DNA from: Spongorhabdus nitratireducens
GTDB lineage: Bacteria > Pseudomonadota > Gammaproteobacteria > Pseudomonadales > Endozoicomonadaceae
Length of the DNA: 64,000 nucleotides
Assembly (NCBI GenBank): GCA_947387575.1
Contig: CANDOC010000006.1
Coordinates: 1-64,000 of the forward strand
Direction: 5' to 3'
Shown here: piece by piece, positions 29,334 through 39,013 of the stretch
Layout: every line of letters starts with the position of its first letter
Position numbering within the stretch: the first letter of the stretch is position 1
The notes under the pieces: generated by a model
What the model was told of the DNA's origin: nothing
Seen by the model: only the letters and a program-made list of their open reading frames with translations
Databases searched by the model: none
Position numbers and translations under genes: made by a program

Positions 29334-29873
29334 TCAGTGTCGGGAAGTGGATGTCATTACAAACGGGTTAATAATGGTCGAGTCAGATCCGGCCAGATCA
29401 ACCTGAGGGTAATAATAAGCCAAATGACGGCGAACCGAGGCTTCTTCTGCACGGCTGGTGTCTACCATGATCAGGTATTGCCCGGCTTCCAGTGCATCAT
29501 GAAAGCGGGAAATCTTGTAATTCTCCCGGGCTATTCCAACCAGACCGCCGGACCAGGCACCAAAGAATCCAAACAGGACAACTATAAAACCAAGGGCCAT
29601 CCAGCTGGGTTCGGGGCCGAAGAATTGAGAGTGGTACAGGGTTGCAGCAATTGCGGCACCAATGATGCCGCCGATTGCAGCGCCTTGCTCACCACAATGA
29701 ATAATGTCCAGTTCATGGAACAGGTTGGCACCGTGGATTTTACGCCGCTTCAGCTTTGCTGCGTCCTTACTGACGACATGGAAATTCCAGTCGGTAATAC
29801 CCTGACGATGCAGGTCGGCAGAAATCCGGTCTACGTCATCGATCTGGTTAGTCAGGAAATAAAGTCGTTTCAT
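29334..29873 (-). CDS. glycine-zipper membrane protein, stress-protein-like
   Basis: 179 residues. An N-terminal ferredoxin-like part (MKRLYFLTNQIDDVDRIS, IDWNF-type strand) is followed by two hydrophobic Gly-rich helices (AAIGGIIGAAIAATLYH and MALGFIVVLFGFFGAWSGG), then a second alpha/beta part (QYLIMVDTSRAEEASVRRHL). This is the layout of the YflT/DUF1269-type stress proteins in which a hydrophobic hairpin splits a small fold. Function unknown. Confidence 0.65.
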   Translation of the reverse strand: MKRLYFLTNQIDDVDRISADLHRQGITDWNFHVVSKDAAKLKRRKIHGANLFHELDIIHCGEQGAAIGGIIGAAIAATLYHSQFFGPEPSWMALGFIVVLFGFFGAWSGGLVGIARENYKISRFHDALEAGQYLIMVDTSRAEEASVRRHLAYYYPQVDLAGSDSTIINPFVMTSTSRH

Positions 29874-29952
29874 CTGCGTCCCTCCCGCGAAACTGCTGCC
29901 CGGAGGTGGGCTGTAATCAATTAAGTATAGAGTTGCACTATGGGAGAGAATT

Positions 29953-29990
29953 AAGCCTGCTTAGACGGATTTACCGTCAAAAACAGGCTT
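29953..29990. other. nested stem-loops in an intergenic region
   Basis: Outer stem AAGCCTG/CAGGCTT encloses an inner GACGG/CCGTC hairpin. It lies between two minus-strand genes, 112 bases past the stop of the 30102-30440 gene. It may be a terminator, though the T tract is weak in both directions. Confidence 0.35.
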
Positions 29991-30101
29991 TTCAGAAAGG
30001 AAAAGTGTTAAAACAGGTTAGTAATTACTTTGAGTTATTTGCAGCTCTGTTTTTACGACGTTGCTTTTCTAACAGGATAACTCTAAAAGCCATCCTTTTA
30101 C

Positions 30102-30440
30102 TTATGAGTGCCGTGTCTGGCTCAGCAATTGCTGAAATCTGGCCCGCTTTTCTTCCGGGGACAGTGCTGGAGCGGTTTCCTCATCACCTGTCGGGATCAG
30201 CGGAGAGTAATCAAGCGCAACAGCGTCATCCGCAGCAGAGGCCTCGGGTGTTGCTGCTGTCATATAGCCGTCCATCACATCCAGTGCTTCCAGCAGCCCT
30301 CTGGCTTCCTCTTCCTCGTCATCCGGTAATGCCGCCAGGCGTTTTGCAATATTCTGCCGGATCTGGGCCAGTCTTTCGGGGGTAGAGGTTTGTCCGTTTT
30401 CTGCCAGCCAGCGTCGGGCTGACTCTCCATTTGTTGCCAT
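30102..30440 (-). CDS. hypothetical acidic cytoplasmic protein
   Basis: 112 residues from ATG 30440 (MATNGESARRW). An upstream in-frame start at 30479 would add 13 residues with no SD. The sequence is helical, acidic (LPDDEEEEARG) and Ala-rich; the C-terminus ends LSPEEKRARFQQLLSQTRH. No recognised domain or signal. It is divergent from menF but I see no functional link. Confidence 0.5.
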   Translation of the reverse strand: MATNGESARRWLAENGQTSTPERLAQIRQNIAKRLAALPDDEEEEARGLLEALDVMDGYMTAATPEASAADDAVALDYSPLIPTGDEETAPALSPEEKRARFQQLLSQTRHS

Positions 30441-30729
30441 TACCGATCCACTATTTGAGTTCAGTTTGAATATTATCACCAGACATTATCTACTGCCTAA
30501 AATCATCTGTGATCGCAGGTGAAATCATTCGCGGGTATAAACCTGAAGATGCAGGCAGGGATACTCATTTTTCAGCCGGCTAAAACACAATAAATGTCGT
30601 CAACTTGTTGAATCTGATATCTCTGGTTAATTGATGGTGTATGAAATGAATTGGGACTGGTATAAATCCCGGCCTGTCAGTAGGATTCCCCCTTTTAAAT
30701 TTGTGGTGCGTTAGTACCGGAGTGAATAG

Positions 30730-32133
30730 ATGCCTGTGAGTGCCCTTTTTGGCGAAAGTCTGGCCAGAATGGCGAGTCAGCTTGAAGATGCCCGGTGCAA
30801 TCATAAAACGACAACGGGTGAATTGATTCGGCTGGAAGTGGCCTTTCCGGCAATGGATCTTGTCAGCTGGCTTCAGTCTCAGGCAGAGGCCACCCGTTGT
30901 TTCTGGGCTGATCGTGACAATAATTTTCAGATGGCCGGGCTGGGTGTTGCAGAAACTCACACTGCCGCTTCAATGGAAGAAGCCAGTGTATTGATGGATG
31001 TTTTGTCGAGAAGACTTCAGCCCGTTAAAGCAGAGACTCCGGCTAGATACTATGGCGGGGTTGCCTTTAATAAAAACAGCAACAGGCTCTGGTCGGGCTT
31101 TGGTTATACCCGGTTCATCTTACCCCGGCTGGAACTGGTCCAGAGTGGTGACAAATATCGTCTGATCTGCAACCTGCATAACAGCAGGGATGAGTTTGAG
31201 CAGGCATTTGAAGCACTGGATCAGCTTGTCTTTCCGGAAGTACTGCCGGAGTTTAATCCAACCGAAAAGATCAGGGAGGTGCTGGAACCTTCCCATGGTC
31301 AATGGCTGCAACAGGTTGATCATGTGCTGACAGCGATTGCCACAGGGCAGGTTGATAAAGCGGTACTGTCACGTCGCAGTTCGTTCTCTTTTATGAGCCC
31401 GGTGCCGGCCTGGAGTATGCTGGCACGCTGGGGTGCAACCCAGATTGCCAGCTACCAGTTTGGTTTTCAGTTTGATAACAGTCCGTGCTACATCGGCTGC
31501 AGCCCCGAGCGTTTGTTCTGCCGGGATGGACGTCAGGTAACCACTGAAGCACTGGCAGGTACCATGGCCTGCACCACTGATCCGGAACAGAATGACCGGC
31601 TTGCCCGCCGCTTGTTGGGGGACAGAAAAAACCTGCATGAGAATGCACTGGTACTGCAGGATATTCGCCACCGGCTGCAGCCTCTGTGTCAGGATCTTAT
31701 TGATGATGGCGATCATACGGTATTAAGGTTGCGCAACCTGCAACATCTGCGGTTTGCCTTTAAAGGGGTGCTTAAGCTGGAGATTACCGATGGCGAACTG
31801 TTGCAAACCCTGCATCCGACACCTGCCGTCGGAGGCTATCCCAGACAACCGGCCAGCGAGCTGATCTCAACGCTCGAAACCCATACCCGAGGCTGGTATA
31901 GCGGCGCCTGTGGCTATATCGGTGCAGATAAAAGTGAATTTTCAGTAGCGATTCGCAGTGGGCTGGTGGAAGGCAATACCGTCCATCTATTCTCCGGAGC
32001 AGGGCTGGTAGCAGGCTCTGATGCCGAGCTGGAGTGGGAAGAGCTCAATGCCAAGATTCATACTCCGGGCGAGGTGCTGGGTATGGCACGACAGGGCGCA
32101 GATAACCGTTTTATGGAACGGTCGACTGGCTGA
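30730..32133 (+). CDS. menF: isochorismate synthase, menaquinone type
   Basis: 467 residues. It converts chorismate to isochorismate, the first step of the o-succinylbenzoate route to menaquinone. The chorismate-binding C-terminal domain is clear: GCSPERLFCRDGRQVTTEALAGT near residues 256-278, then HENALVLQDI near 305, HPTPAVGGYPRQPA near 363, and GWYSGACGYIG near 388. GGAGTG lies 6 bases before ATG 30730. First gene of menFDHBC, which makes MenF rather than a siderophore enzyme the right label. Confidence 0.93.
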   Translation: MPVSALFGESLARMASQLEDARCNHKTTTGELIRLEVAFPAMDLVSWLQSQAEATRCFWADRDNNFQMAGLGVAETHTAASMEEASVLMDVLSRRLQPVKAETPARYYGGVAFNKNSNRLWSGFGYTRFILPRLELVQSGDKYRLICNLHNSRDEFEQAFEALDQLVFPEVLPEFNPTEKIREVLEPSHGQWLQQVDHVLTAIATGQVDKAVLSRRSSFSFMSPVPAWSMLARWGATQIASYQFGFQFDNSPCYIGCSPERLFCRDGRQVTTEALAGTMACTTDPEQNDRLARRLLGDRKNLHENALVLQDIRHRLQPLCQDLIDDGDHTVLRLRNLQHLRFAFKGVLKLEITDGELLQTLHPTPAVGGYPRQPASELISTLETHTRGWYSGACGYIGADKSEFSVAIRSGLVEGNTVHLFSGAGLVAGSDAELEWEELNAKIHTPGEVLGMARQGADNRFMERSTG

Positions 32134-32172
32134 CTTGCGACGACAGGCCAACTTCAATATGGATATCGCTGT

Positions 32173-33903
32173 ATGACCTTTGCTGTTGAACATGCTTCCC
32201 TCAATACACTTTGGGCCAACCTAATTATTGAAGAACTGAGCCGACTTGGTGTACAACACTGTTGTGTTGCTCCGGGCTCACGCTCGGCGCCCCTGACGCT
32301 GGCGGCGGCTGAAAATGAAAGTTTGCAGAAGCATGTTCACTTTGATGAACGTGGATTGGGTTTTTATGCGCTGGGTCTGGCAAAGAGTACCCAAAGTCCG
32401 GTGTTGGTTATCACCACTTCGGGCAGTGCCGTAGCCAACCTTTATCCGGCTATTGTTGAAGCCTCCGTAACCGGATGGCCGTTGATTGTGCTGACGGCTG
32501 ATCGCCCGCCAGAACTGATTAACTGCGGTGCCAATCAGGCTATTGTGCAGGAGGGGATTTTTAGCCCGGAGTATGTGAAACAGCTATCACTGCCGTGCCC
32601 TCAGCAAGAAACCGGTCCTCACTGGTTGCTGGCAAGTCTTGATCAGGCCTGGCATCAGGCTGAAGATGTAGGCAAATGTCTGCATATCAATTTGCAACTG
32701 CGCGAGCCGCTCTACCCGGGTACCTGTCCGACTGATTTCACCCACTATTTAAAGCATGTTGAACGCTGGCTCCACTCCGCTTCCCCGTGGTTTGAGTATA
32801 AAGCGGCAGACCGCCCGTTAACTCTGAATACCGAGGACTGGAATCAGTTTGCTCAAGCTTCCGGAGTGGTAATTGTCGGCCAGCAAACCAGGCAACAGGA
32901 TGCCGAAGCTATCCTGCAACTCTCCCGTCAGCTTGGATGGCCTGTTATTGCGGATGTGCAGTCAGGCCTGCATGGACATAAAGAAACGATCAGTCGTGTT
33001 GATCTGATGCTGGAAAGTACTGGATTTACCACAATGTTGAATCGCTGCCAGCATATATTGCAATTCGGGGGACGATTGGTCAGCAAGCGGTTGCAACAAT
33101 GGCTGGAGAGCCGGCAGCTCAATAATTACTGGCTGGTGGATCAATGTGTTACCCGACTAGATCCGGGGCACTTTATCAGTCGTATATACCAGCAGCGACC
33201 GCAGGAGTTTATCGCTGCGCTACCGAAGACTGCAATTCCTGAAAATAAAGATGAATGTAATTCGTCGTATAAGGGATTGATGGCCCGGCTGTATGATATG
33301 ATTGACGACTTTTCCGGGGCGGAGCTGAATGAGCTCACCGTCGCACGGGAAGTCAGCAGGCATGCCGGTAAAGCTGAAATATTTGCCGGTAACAGCCTGT
33401 CAATTCGACTGCTGGACTGGGTCGGAGGTCAGGGCAGGGAAATGAAGGTTATTTCCAATCGAGGGGCCAGTGGGATCGATGGGTTACTGGCAACGGCATC
33501 AGGTTATGCCGAAGGCAGCAACAAGCCATTGATAGCCCTGATGGGGGATCTGTCATTTCTGTACGACCTTAACTCGATGACGCTCGCAGCGAAACTGAAG
33601 ACACCACTGGTGATAGTGGTACCCAATAATGACGGGGGCGGCATCTTTAATATGATGCCGATTCCGGACGCAACTACAGCAACTACCTATTTCAGAACGC
33701 CACATAATCTGGATATTAGCAAGGTAGCTCCGCTGTTCGGGGTACAGGCGGCCACACCGGCGACGCTGCCCGAATTTCAAGATGTACTGCAGCAGGCTCT
33801 GGATTATGCCGGCTGCACCCTGATTCAAATCCGGACGCCTGATGACGAAGCACTCAAGCTGATGATGGAGCTCAGGTCGTGTGTTCGGGAGAGTGGAAGT
33901 TAA
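32173..33903 (+). CDS. menD: SEPHCHC synthase
   Basis: 576 residues. A ThDP-dependent enzyme joining 2-oxoglutarate and isochorismate to SEPHCHC. The N-terminal PYR domain has CCVAPGSRSAPLTLA near residue 29 and HFDERGLGFYALGLAKS near 57, and TADRPPEL near 112. The C-terminal ThDP motif begins GDLSFLYDLNSM near 458 and continues to NNDGGGIF near 486. Its TAA stop overlaps the menH ATG by one base. Confidence 0.96.
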   Translation: MTFAVEHASLNTLWANLIIEELSRLGVQHCCVAPGSRSAPLTLAAAENESLQKHVHFDERGLGFYALGLAKSTQSPVLVITTSGSAVANLYPAIVEASVTGWPLIVLTADRPPELINCGANQAIVQEGIFSPEYVKQLSLPCPQQETGPHWLLASLDQAWHQAEDVGKCLHINLQLREPLYPGTCPTDFTHYLKHVERWLHSASPWFEYKAADRPLTLNTEDWNQFAQASGVVIVGQQTRQQDAEAILQLSRQLGWPVIADVQSGLHGHKETISRVDLMLESTGFTTMLNRCQHILQFGGRLVSKRLQQWLESRQLNNYWLVDQCVTRLDPGHFISRIYQQRPQEFIAALPKTAIPENKDECNSSYKGLMARLYDMIDDFSGAELNELTVAREVSRHAGKAEIFAGNSLSIRLLDWVGGQGREMKVISNRGASGIDGLLATASGYAEGSNKPLIALMGDLSFLYDLNSMTLAAKLKTPLVIVVPNNDGGGIFNMMPIPDATTATTYFRTPHNLDISKVAPLFGVQAATPATLPEFQDVLQQALDYAGCTLIQIRTPDDEALKLMMELRSCVRESGS

Positions 33904-34697
33904 TGACGTTGAATTATAAAACCTGGGGAAGCCCGGAGCAGCCGGCTCTGATTATGCTGCACGGATTTCTTGGTAGCGCGGCCGAGTGGGAGCCCGTAGC
34001 AAAACAACTTTCAGACCAGTTTTACTGTATTGCAGTTGATCTGCCCGGCCATGGTGAAAGTAAAGCCATCAGCCTGCCGGAAGACAAGGCTTTTGAAGCA
34101 TTCGATGAACAGCTGCTGGTGCTGGCTGATTCCCTGCGACTGGAAAAATATAACTTGCTGGGATATTCGATGGGCGGGCGTCTGGCGATGAACCATATGC
34201 TGGCTTATCCGGATCAGGTCGAGCGTGTGATTGTCGAGTCTGCCAACCCCGGCCTGTCATCGGAACTGGAACGGGGCCGACGTCGAATGCAGGACCAGCA
34301 ATGGACTCGCCGGTTGCGCGATGAACCGCTGGAGGAAGTGCTGCATGATTGGTACACCCAGTCAGTTTTTGCCGATATGACTGAAGAGCAACGGCAGCAG
34401 CTGGTTGAACAGCGCAAGGGTGCTGATCCGGTGGCGCTGGCTGATATGCTGCAGGCTACGTCTATTGCCCGTCAGAAAAACCTGTGGCAGTTGATGACCC
34501 GTGGTGGCTTCTCGCTGGGTTATATCTGTGGCAGCAAAGACGCCCGTTACCGTGAAGTGGGCCGTCGTCTGCTTCAGCGCAGCCCCGGTGTTCTGCGTGA
34601 ACAGGTTGCCGGTGCAGGCCATAATGTCCACCTCTATCATGAAGAACAGTTTGTTCAGGCCTTCCGGCAGTTGTTCAGTGCGCTGCAGCAAGCCTGA
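33903..34697 (+). CDS. menH: SHCHC synthase (alpha/beta hydrolase fold)
   Basis: 264 residues from ATG 33903, which has GGAAG just upstream and overlaps the menD stop (TAATG). A GTG 24 bases upstream is also in frame but unnecessary. It eliminates pyruvate from SEPHCHC. LHGFLGSAAEWEPVA is near residue 20, the nucleophile Ser in GYSMGGRLAMNH near 87, and the catalytic His in GAGHNVHLYHEE near 240. Confidence 0.93.
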   Translation: MTLNYKTWGSPEQPALIMLHGFLGSAAEWEPVAKQLSDQFYCIAVDLPGHGESKAISLPEDKAFEAFDEQLLVLADSLRLEKYNLLGYSMGGRLAMNHMLAYPDQVERVIVESANPGLSSELERGRRRMQDQQWTRRLRDEPLEEVLHDWYTQSVFADMTEEQRQQLVEQRKGADPVALADMLQATSIARQKNLWQLMTRGGFSLGYICGSKDARYREVGRRLLQRSPGVLREQVAGAGHNVHLYHEEQFVQAFRQLFSALQQA

Positions 34698-34782
34698 GTT
34701 CTCAGACTTCATTTAACCTCATAATGCTTGCGATACCGGCTCCGGTAACAGCAGGCATTTGTACTTCAGAACGAGACTGACC

Positions 34783-35619
34783 ATGAGCCAGATTATTCCT
34801 GCGCTTGACTGGGGCCAGCCGGCATCCGGTTACGAAGATGTGCTGTATCAGAAAGCTGAAAGCATTGCCCGTATCAGCATCAATCGCCCCGAAGTTCACA
34901 ATGCTTTCCGGCCTCTGACGGTGAAGGAAATGTCACGGGCACTGGAAGATGCCCGGATGGATGAAGCAATCGGTGTAATTATCCTGACCGGTGAAGGTGG
35001 TCGTGCGTTCTGTAGTGGTGGTGACCAGCGGATTCGTGGTGATGCCGGCTATAACGATGACGCCGGTGTGGAGCATCTGAATGTGCTGGATCTGCAGCGC
35101 CAGATCCGCACCTGCCCCAAGCCGGTGGTGGCGATGGTTGCCGGCTATGCCATTGGTGGTGGTCACGTTCTTCATGTTGTCTGCGACCTGACCGTTGCTG
35201 CTGACAATGCCCGCTTTGGACAGACTGGCCCGAAAGTTGGTTCTTTTGATGGTGGTTTTGGTGCCAGCTATCTGTCCCGAATGGTTGGCCAGAAAAAGGC
35301 CCGCGAAATCTGGTTTCTTTGCCGTCAGTATGATGCGCAACAGGCGCTGGATATGGGACTGGTCAATACCGTTGTGCCGCTGGCGGAGCTGGAAAAGGAA
35401 ACAGTTGACTGGTGCCGTGATATGCTGCAGCACTCTCCGATGGCGCTGCGTTGTTTGAAGTCTGCCCTGAATGCTGACTGTGATGGCCAGACCGGTCTGC
35501 AGGAGCTTGCCGGCAATGCAACCATGCTGTTTTATATGACGCAGGAAGCTCAGGAAGGGCGTGATGCTTTCCTGGAAAAACGCTCCCCGGACTTTGACAA
35601 GTTCCGTCGCAAGCCCTGA
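34783..35619 (+). CDS. menB: 1,4-dihydroxy-2-naphthoyl-CoA synthase
   Basis: 278 residues from ATG 34783 ([10 protein letters not shown]). A crotonase-fold enzyme that cyclises o-succinylbenzoyl-CoA. Marks are [14 protein letters not shown] near residue 34, the flexible [12 protein letters not shown] loop near 78, [20 protein letters not shown] near 125 and [14 protein letters not shown] near 150. Its stop overlaps the menC start (TGATG). Confidence 0.96.
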   Translation: MSQIIPALDWGQPASGYEDVLYQKAESIARISINRPEVHNAFRPLTVKEMSRALEDARMDEAIGVIILTGEGGRAFCSGGDQRIRGDAGYNDDAGVEHLNVLDLQRQIRTCPKPVVAMVAGYAIGGGHVLHVVCDLTVAADNARFGQTGPKVGSFDGGFGASYLSRMVGQKKAREIWFLCRQYDAQQALDMGLVNTVVPLAELEKETVDWCRDMLQHSPMALRCLKSALNADCDGQTGLQELAGNATMLFYMTQEAQEGRDAFLEKRSPDFDKFRRKP

Positions 35620-36689
35620 TGTTTTACCCCCTGGCTGCAGTGGCACTGTTCCGCTATCAGCTGCCGCTGAAAGCGCCATTGCGGCTGGTCTCAGGCACCA
35701 TAGAATACCGGGAAGGTGTTTTATTACAGCTGACATCCAGTGATGGTAATGTCAGCTGGGGAGAAGCCGCACCCCTACCGGGGTTCAGTCCGGATTCTAT
35801 TGAGAACGCAGTCGTTTCATTACAGGCTTTGTGTGAGCAGTGGTCTTCAGCCGGTGGCATTCAGTGTCACTTGCTGTCAGGTAAGGCCGAAGGTTTGATC
35901 AGTGCCTGCCTGGATGCGCCCGTGTCGGTACAATGTGCCGCCGACTTTGCCCTTAGCCGACTCTCGGCAGATCAGATACCTTCCAAAGCAGACAGCCCTT
36001 GTCCTTTGCTGACTGGTAAGAATATTCAATTGCAGTCCCGACTGGAACAACAGGAATATCACCCTGATGTGGTCAAGCTGAAGGTGGGCTCATTCGCAGT
36101 CGCAGAGGATATTGAGCGACTGAACCAGGTACGGGACTTTTATAACGGCCAGATTCGCTTCAGGCTTGATGCCAACCGACAATGGACGCTGGAGCAGGCA
36201 CTGGAATTTGCAGCAGGGGTTGATGGAAGTCTGATTGATTGGATTGAGGAGCCTATTGCTGATGCCCGGCAACATATCAGGTTCTATCAGACCAGTGGTA
36301 TCGGCTATGCGCTGGATGAAAATCTGCGCGACTTTGGAACAGTGGCTACTGGCTATCCACTGCAGGACTCTCCCGGACTCAAGGCGATTGTCATCAAACC
36401 TACGATGAGTGGTGGGCTGAATCAGGTATCTGACTGGATAATCAAGGCGAGAGATGCGGGCATACCCAGCATTATCAGTTCCAGCTTTGAATCGAGTCTG
36501 ATGTTGAATCAGCTGCAGCAGCTACATCAGAAGCTGGAGTGTCTGGCTCCGCCCGGACTTGATACGGCAGGGGTGTTTGGTACAGATATTGTTCTGAAGC
36601 AAAACCGGATCCAGCAGTGTGGTGATAATAGTGGCAGTCTGAAACTGACTCAGCTATTTAATTACCAGATTCCGGTATCATCAGGATAG
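35619..36689 (+). CDS. menC: o-succinylbenzoate synthase
   Basis: 356 residues, enolase superfamily. It dehydrates SHCHC to o-succinylbenzoate. The general acid/base Lys pair is in VVKLKVGSF near residue 150. Metal ligands follow in FRLDANRQW near 183, DWIEEPI near 208 and LDENL near 234, with a second Lys in IVIKPTMSGG. Last gene of the men operon. It faces a small membrane-protein gene 13 bases away. Confidence 0.93.
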   Translation: MFYPLAAVALFRYQLPLKAPLRLVSGTIEYREGVLLQLTSSDGNVSWGEAAPLPGFSPDSIENAVVSLQALCEQWSSAGGIQCHLLSGKAEGLISACLDAPVSVQCAADFALSRLSADQIPSKADSPCPLLTGKNIQLQSRLEQQEYHPDVVKLKVGSFAVAEDIERLNQVRDFYNGQIRFRLDANRQWTLEQALEFAAGVDGSLIDWIEEPIADARQHIRFYQTSGIGYALDENLRDFGTVATGYPLQDSPGLKAIVIKPTMSGGLNQVSDWIIKARDAGIPSIISSSFESSLMLNQLQQLHQKLECLAPPGLDTAGVFGTDIVLKQNRIQQCGDNSGSLKLTQLFNYQIPVSSG

Positions 36690-36701
36690 GGCAAGCCTAC
36701 T

Positions 36702-36923
36702 CTAGTTTGTTGCCTCCTGCGAAACAACTGTGGTGTCGCTGAGAGTAAATGGCGGTGCAATGCCACTGCCATAGGATGCTATCCCCCCGACACAGGCTGC
36801 CAGAGCATAGGCCAGTACAACGCGCCGGCCGATTGGAAACACCATGGTGATAGCCCAGCAGGCCATCAGCGGTACAGCAATATATCCCAGAAAAAACGTC
36901 AGATAGTAGGTATGTGGTTCCAC
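36702..36923 (-). CDS. small two-helix membrane protein, hypothetical
   Basis: 73 residues with two hydrophobic segments (FFLGYIAVPLMACWAITMVF and VVLAYALAACVGGIASYG) separated by PIGRR. ATG 36923. No recognised family. Convergent with menC. Composition and hydrophobic pattern suggest a real inner-membrane peptide; independent evidence is lacking. Confidence 0.5.
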   Translation of the reverse strand: MEPHTYYLTFFLGYIAVPLMACWAITMVFPIGRRVVLAYALAACVGGIASYGSGIAPPFTLSDTTVVSQEATN

Positions 36924-37104
36924 TATGTCATATCCTTGGTCTTAATCGATCCTGCGACTGCCTTTATATTTGAATTGCGGCCATCAGGTTCACCAACAAA
37001 GAATCGGCGCAACCAAAAATATATTCACTACTATTTGGCCCATTGGAATATTTTTTAATTACCACTGCATGATTTGTGTTATCTCATTCAGGCTTTTCAG
37101 CTTT

Positions 37105-38280
37105 TCAATCCAAATGAAAAGTTGAGAAAGCTTCATGCATCATGGTCTGGAATGCCGGGTTAAATGTGAGTCGTGCATGAGTCTTTCCACTCTCTTCATA
37201 GCCCCAGGCACTGAACCAGATATCCTTTCCTGCCTCACACATTGCTGTTGCTGCCTCGTCTTCCTGACCGTTGTCACACACTTTCTCCGAACCATTAAAA
37301 CCGTAATAGGGATTATTCGGATCAAATAAAATCCCCATATGCGACATGTTGCTGACTCTCAGTTCCGGAACCCGGCTATTGATATAGCGTATACGTCGGG
37401 TCTGTTGTTCCGAGCTGGAGCCAAACCATATCAAACGGCTGTCCGGATGAGTAAATCGCGCGGTAAACAGATCTTTAATGCCTGTTGTATCCAGTATGCT
37501 GTCATCTTCACTGGCAGCGATGAATACCGGACGATTAAAGGACTTGTGCTCAAGACTTTTTAATACGCTCTTACTTGTATGATAGTACTGAGCAAAGCCA
37601 TTTGTTGGCATGGCGGAATATTTTGTGTAATCAGTGGCATCATCGACGTCATCATATTCCAGCCAGCGAGCAACAGAAGAAAGAGCCGGTGTGACAGCGA
37701 TGAGTGGTGTCACCGATTTGAAACCTGGAGAAAAGAACATAAGCCCCCGAATTTCAGCATCATTGGCTGCATGGAGGTAAGCCAGATTTGCCCCAGTTGA
37801 AAACCCTCCCAGATAAACTTCCTTAACTTCCTGCTTCAGTAACTCCACCTGACGGCTAACCAGTGCCTGCCAATCCGTATGGCTTACATCGAGCATATCT
37901 CCCGGACGAGTGCCATGGCCCGGTAAAAGCACTGTTCTGACCAGAAAGCCCTTGTCAGCCAGAGCCTGGCTGATATCAACAAACGACCAAGGCGAATCAC
38001 CCAGACCATGGATCAGAAGTATGCCTTTGTCGGCAGGAAGTGTGCTGTCAGGCTTGACTTCAAACGGCAGGTTGGCTTTTATCTCCTGCTCCCGGTTCGA
38101 GGTCAAAAAATATCGGTTTGCTTTGAGCATGCTGGCAGTTTGCTGAACATAGTCATCAAAAGATAAGTAATGTTCGACAGGAGCCGCATCTGAAGGCGTT
38201 AACATCGGATGTTTTACCGGGGACTGACATCCTGTCAGTACGATCACGGGCAGCAATAACAATAATAAAAACCTGAACAT
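37105..38280 (-). CDS. lipoprotein alpha/beta hydrolase
   Basis: 391 residues. A lipoprotein signal MFRFLLLLLLPVIVLTGC with lipid Cys at 18. The hydrolase core has GILLIHGLGDSPWSF near residue 87 (oxyanion region), LLPGHGTRPGD near 118, the nucleophile elbow YLGGFSTGANLAYL (G-x-S-x-G) near 157, an acidic residue in IAASEDDSILD near 252, and the catalytic His probably in SNMSHMGILF near 312. Probably a monoacylglycerol lipase or carboxylesterase on the periplasmic face of a membrane. A cysteine pair late in the protein (VCDNG and MCEAG) may form a disulfide. It lies between menC and menE but is unrelated to menaquinone synthesis. Confidence 0.82.
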   Translation of the reverse strand: MFRFLLLLLLPVIVLTGCQSPVKHPMLTPSDAAPVEHYLSFDDYVQQTASMLKANRYFLTSNREQEIKANLPFEVKPDSTLPADKGILLIHGLGDSPWSFVDISQALADKGFLVRTVLLPGHGTRPGDMLDVSHTDWQALVSRQVELLKQEVKEVYLGGFSTGANLAYLHAANDAEIRGLMFFSPGFKSVTPLIAVTPALSSVARWLEYDDVDDATDYTKYSAMPTNGFAQYYHTSKSVLKSLEHKSFNRPVFIAASEDDSILDTTGIKDLFTARFTHPDSRLIWFGSSSEQQTRRIRYINSRVPELRVSNMSHMGILFDPNNPYYGFNGSEKVCDNGQEDEAATAMCEAGKDIWFSAWGYEESGKTHARLTFNPAFQTMMHEAFSTFHLD

Positions 38281-38520
38281 GGGATCTCTCTGGGGTGATG
38301 AAGTAATCAGATTACCAGTTGATTTGTGAACCAGTAATCAAAACGCTTCATCAAGACTTGCAGAATCTGAACCCTGTTCTGCGACCGTGATAGAGCTGAC
38401 ATTGCGAGGAATAACCTGAAGTTGTACAGGTTGGGCCCTGCCGGTTTATTTCCGGTTGAAGTTGGCCCGGTTTTGGCATGTCAGTAAAAAAATACTTAAT
38501 AAAAGCGCAGGTATAGAATT

Positions 38521-38913
38521 TTGAGCAAAAAGACACTGATGAAACTGTTATTGGGGGGGCTGCTGGCCGGCATTGCCAATATTTCTCTGGCAGCAGGCTG
38601 GCTTTATCTGGGAGATGAAATTGTTTATCGAACAGACCATGAAGCAACTATCCGGGTTGATTCCAGCAGAAGTTTCAGCAAATTACAGTTCAAGGTCAAA
38701 GGCGTACCGCTGCATTTCAGTCGAATGGCAGTGAAATACCGCAACGGTCAGAGTCGTATTATTCCTATTAAAACCTTTGTACCCAGTGGCAGCAGCACCG
38801 GTTTTATTGATTTGCCCAGGGGCGGTGCTATTGAACAAGTCACATTTCTCTATTCTGCCCAGGGGCCGGGAGACTTGAGAGCGACTGTTGCTCTTTGGGG
38901 CGAATCCATTTGA
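38521..38913 (+). CDS. secreted small beta protein, DUF2541-like
   Basis: 130 residues from TTG 38521 (AGGT upstream), or 124 from ATG 38539. Either way a signal peptide (LLLGGLLAGIANISLAAG) is present. The mature part begins W-x-x-L-G and contains short beta strands (KLQFKVKGVPLHFSRMAVKY, RIIPIKTF, STGFIDLPRGGAIEQVTF). This recalls DUF2541 proteins such as YaaI. Periplasmic, function unknown. Confidence 0.65.
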   Translation: MSKKTLMKLLLGGLLAGIANISLAAGWLYLGDEIVYRTDHEATIRVDSSRSFSKLQFKVKGVPLHFSRMAVKYRNGQSRIIPIKTFVPSGSSTGFIDLPRGGAIEQVTFLYSAQGPGDLRATVALWGESI

Positions 38914-39013
38914 GTTCTTGAGAATAATAAAAGCAGCCTGGCTAAGGGCGCTGTCAACTTAAGGCTATAGAGCCTAGAATGCCAGACTGCTATTCCTTTC
39001 TGTTTTCACATCT

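Noticed and set aside
30480-30729. Possible FNR site before menF (TTGAATCTGATATC)
   Set aside because: Only about 6 of 10 consensus bases match, no better than chance in AT-rich DNA.
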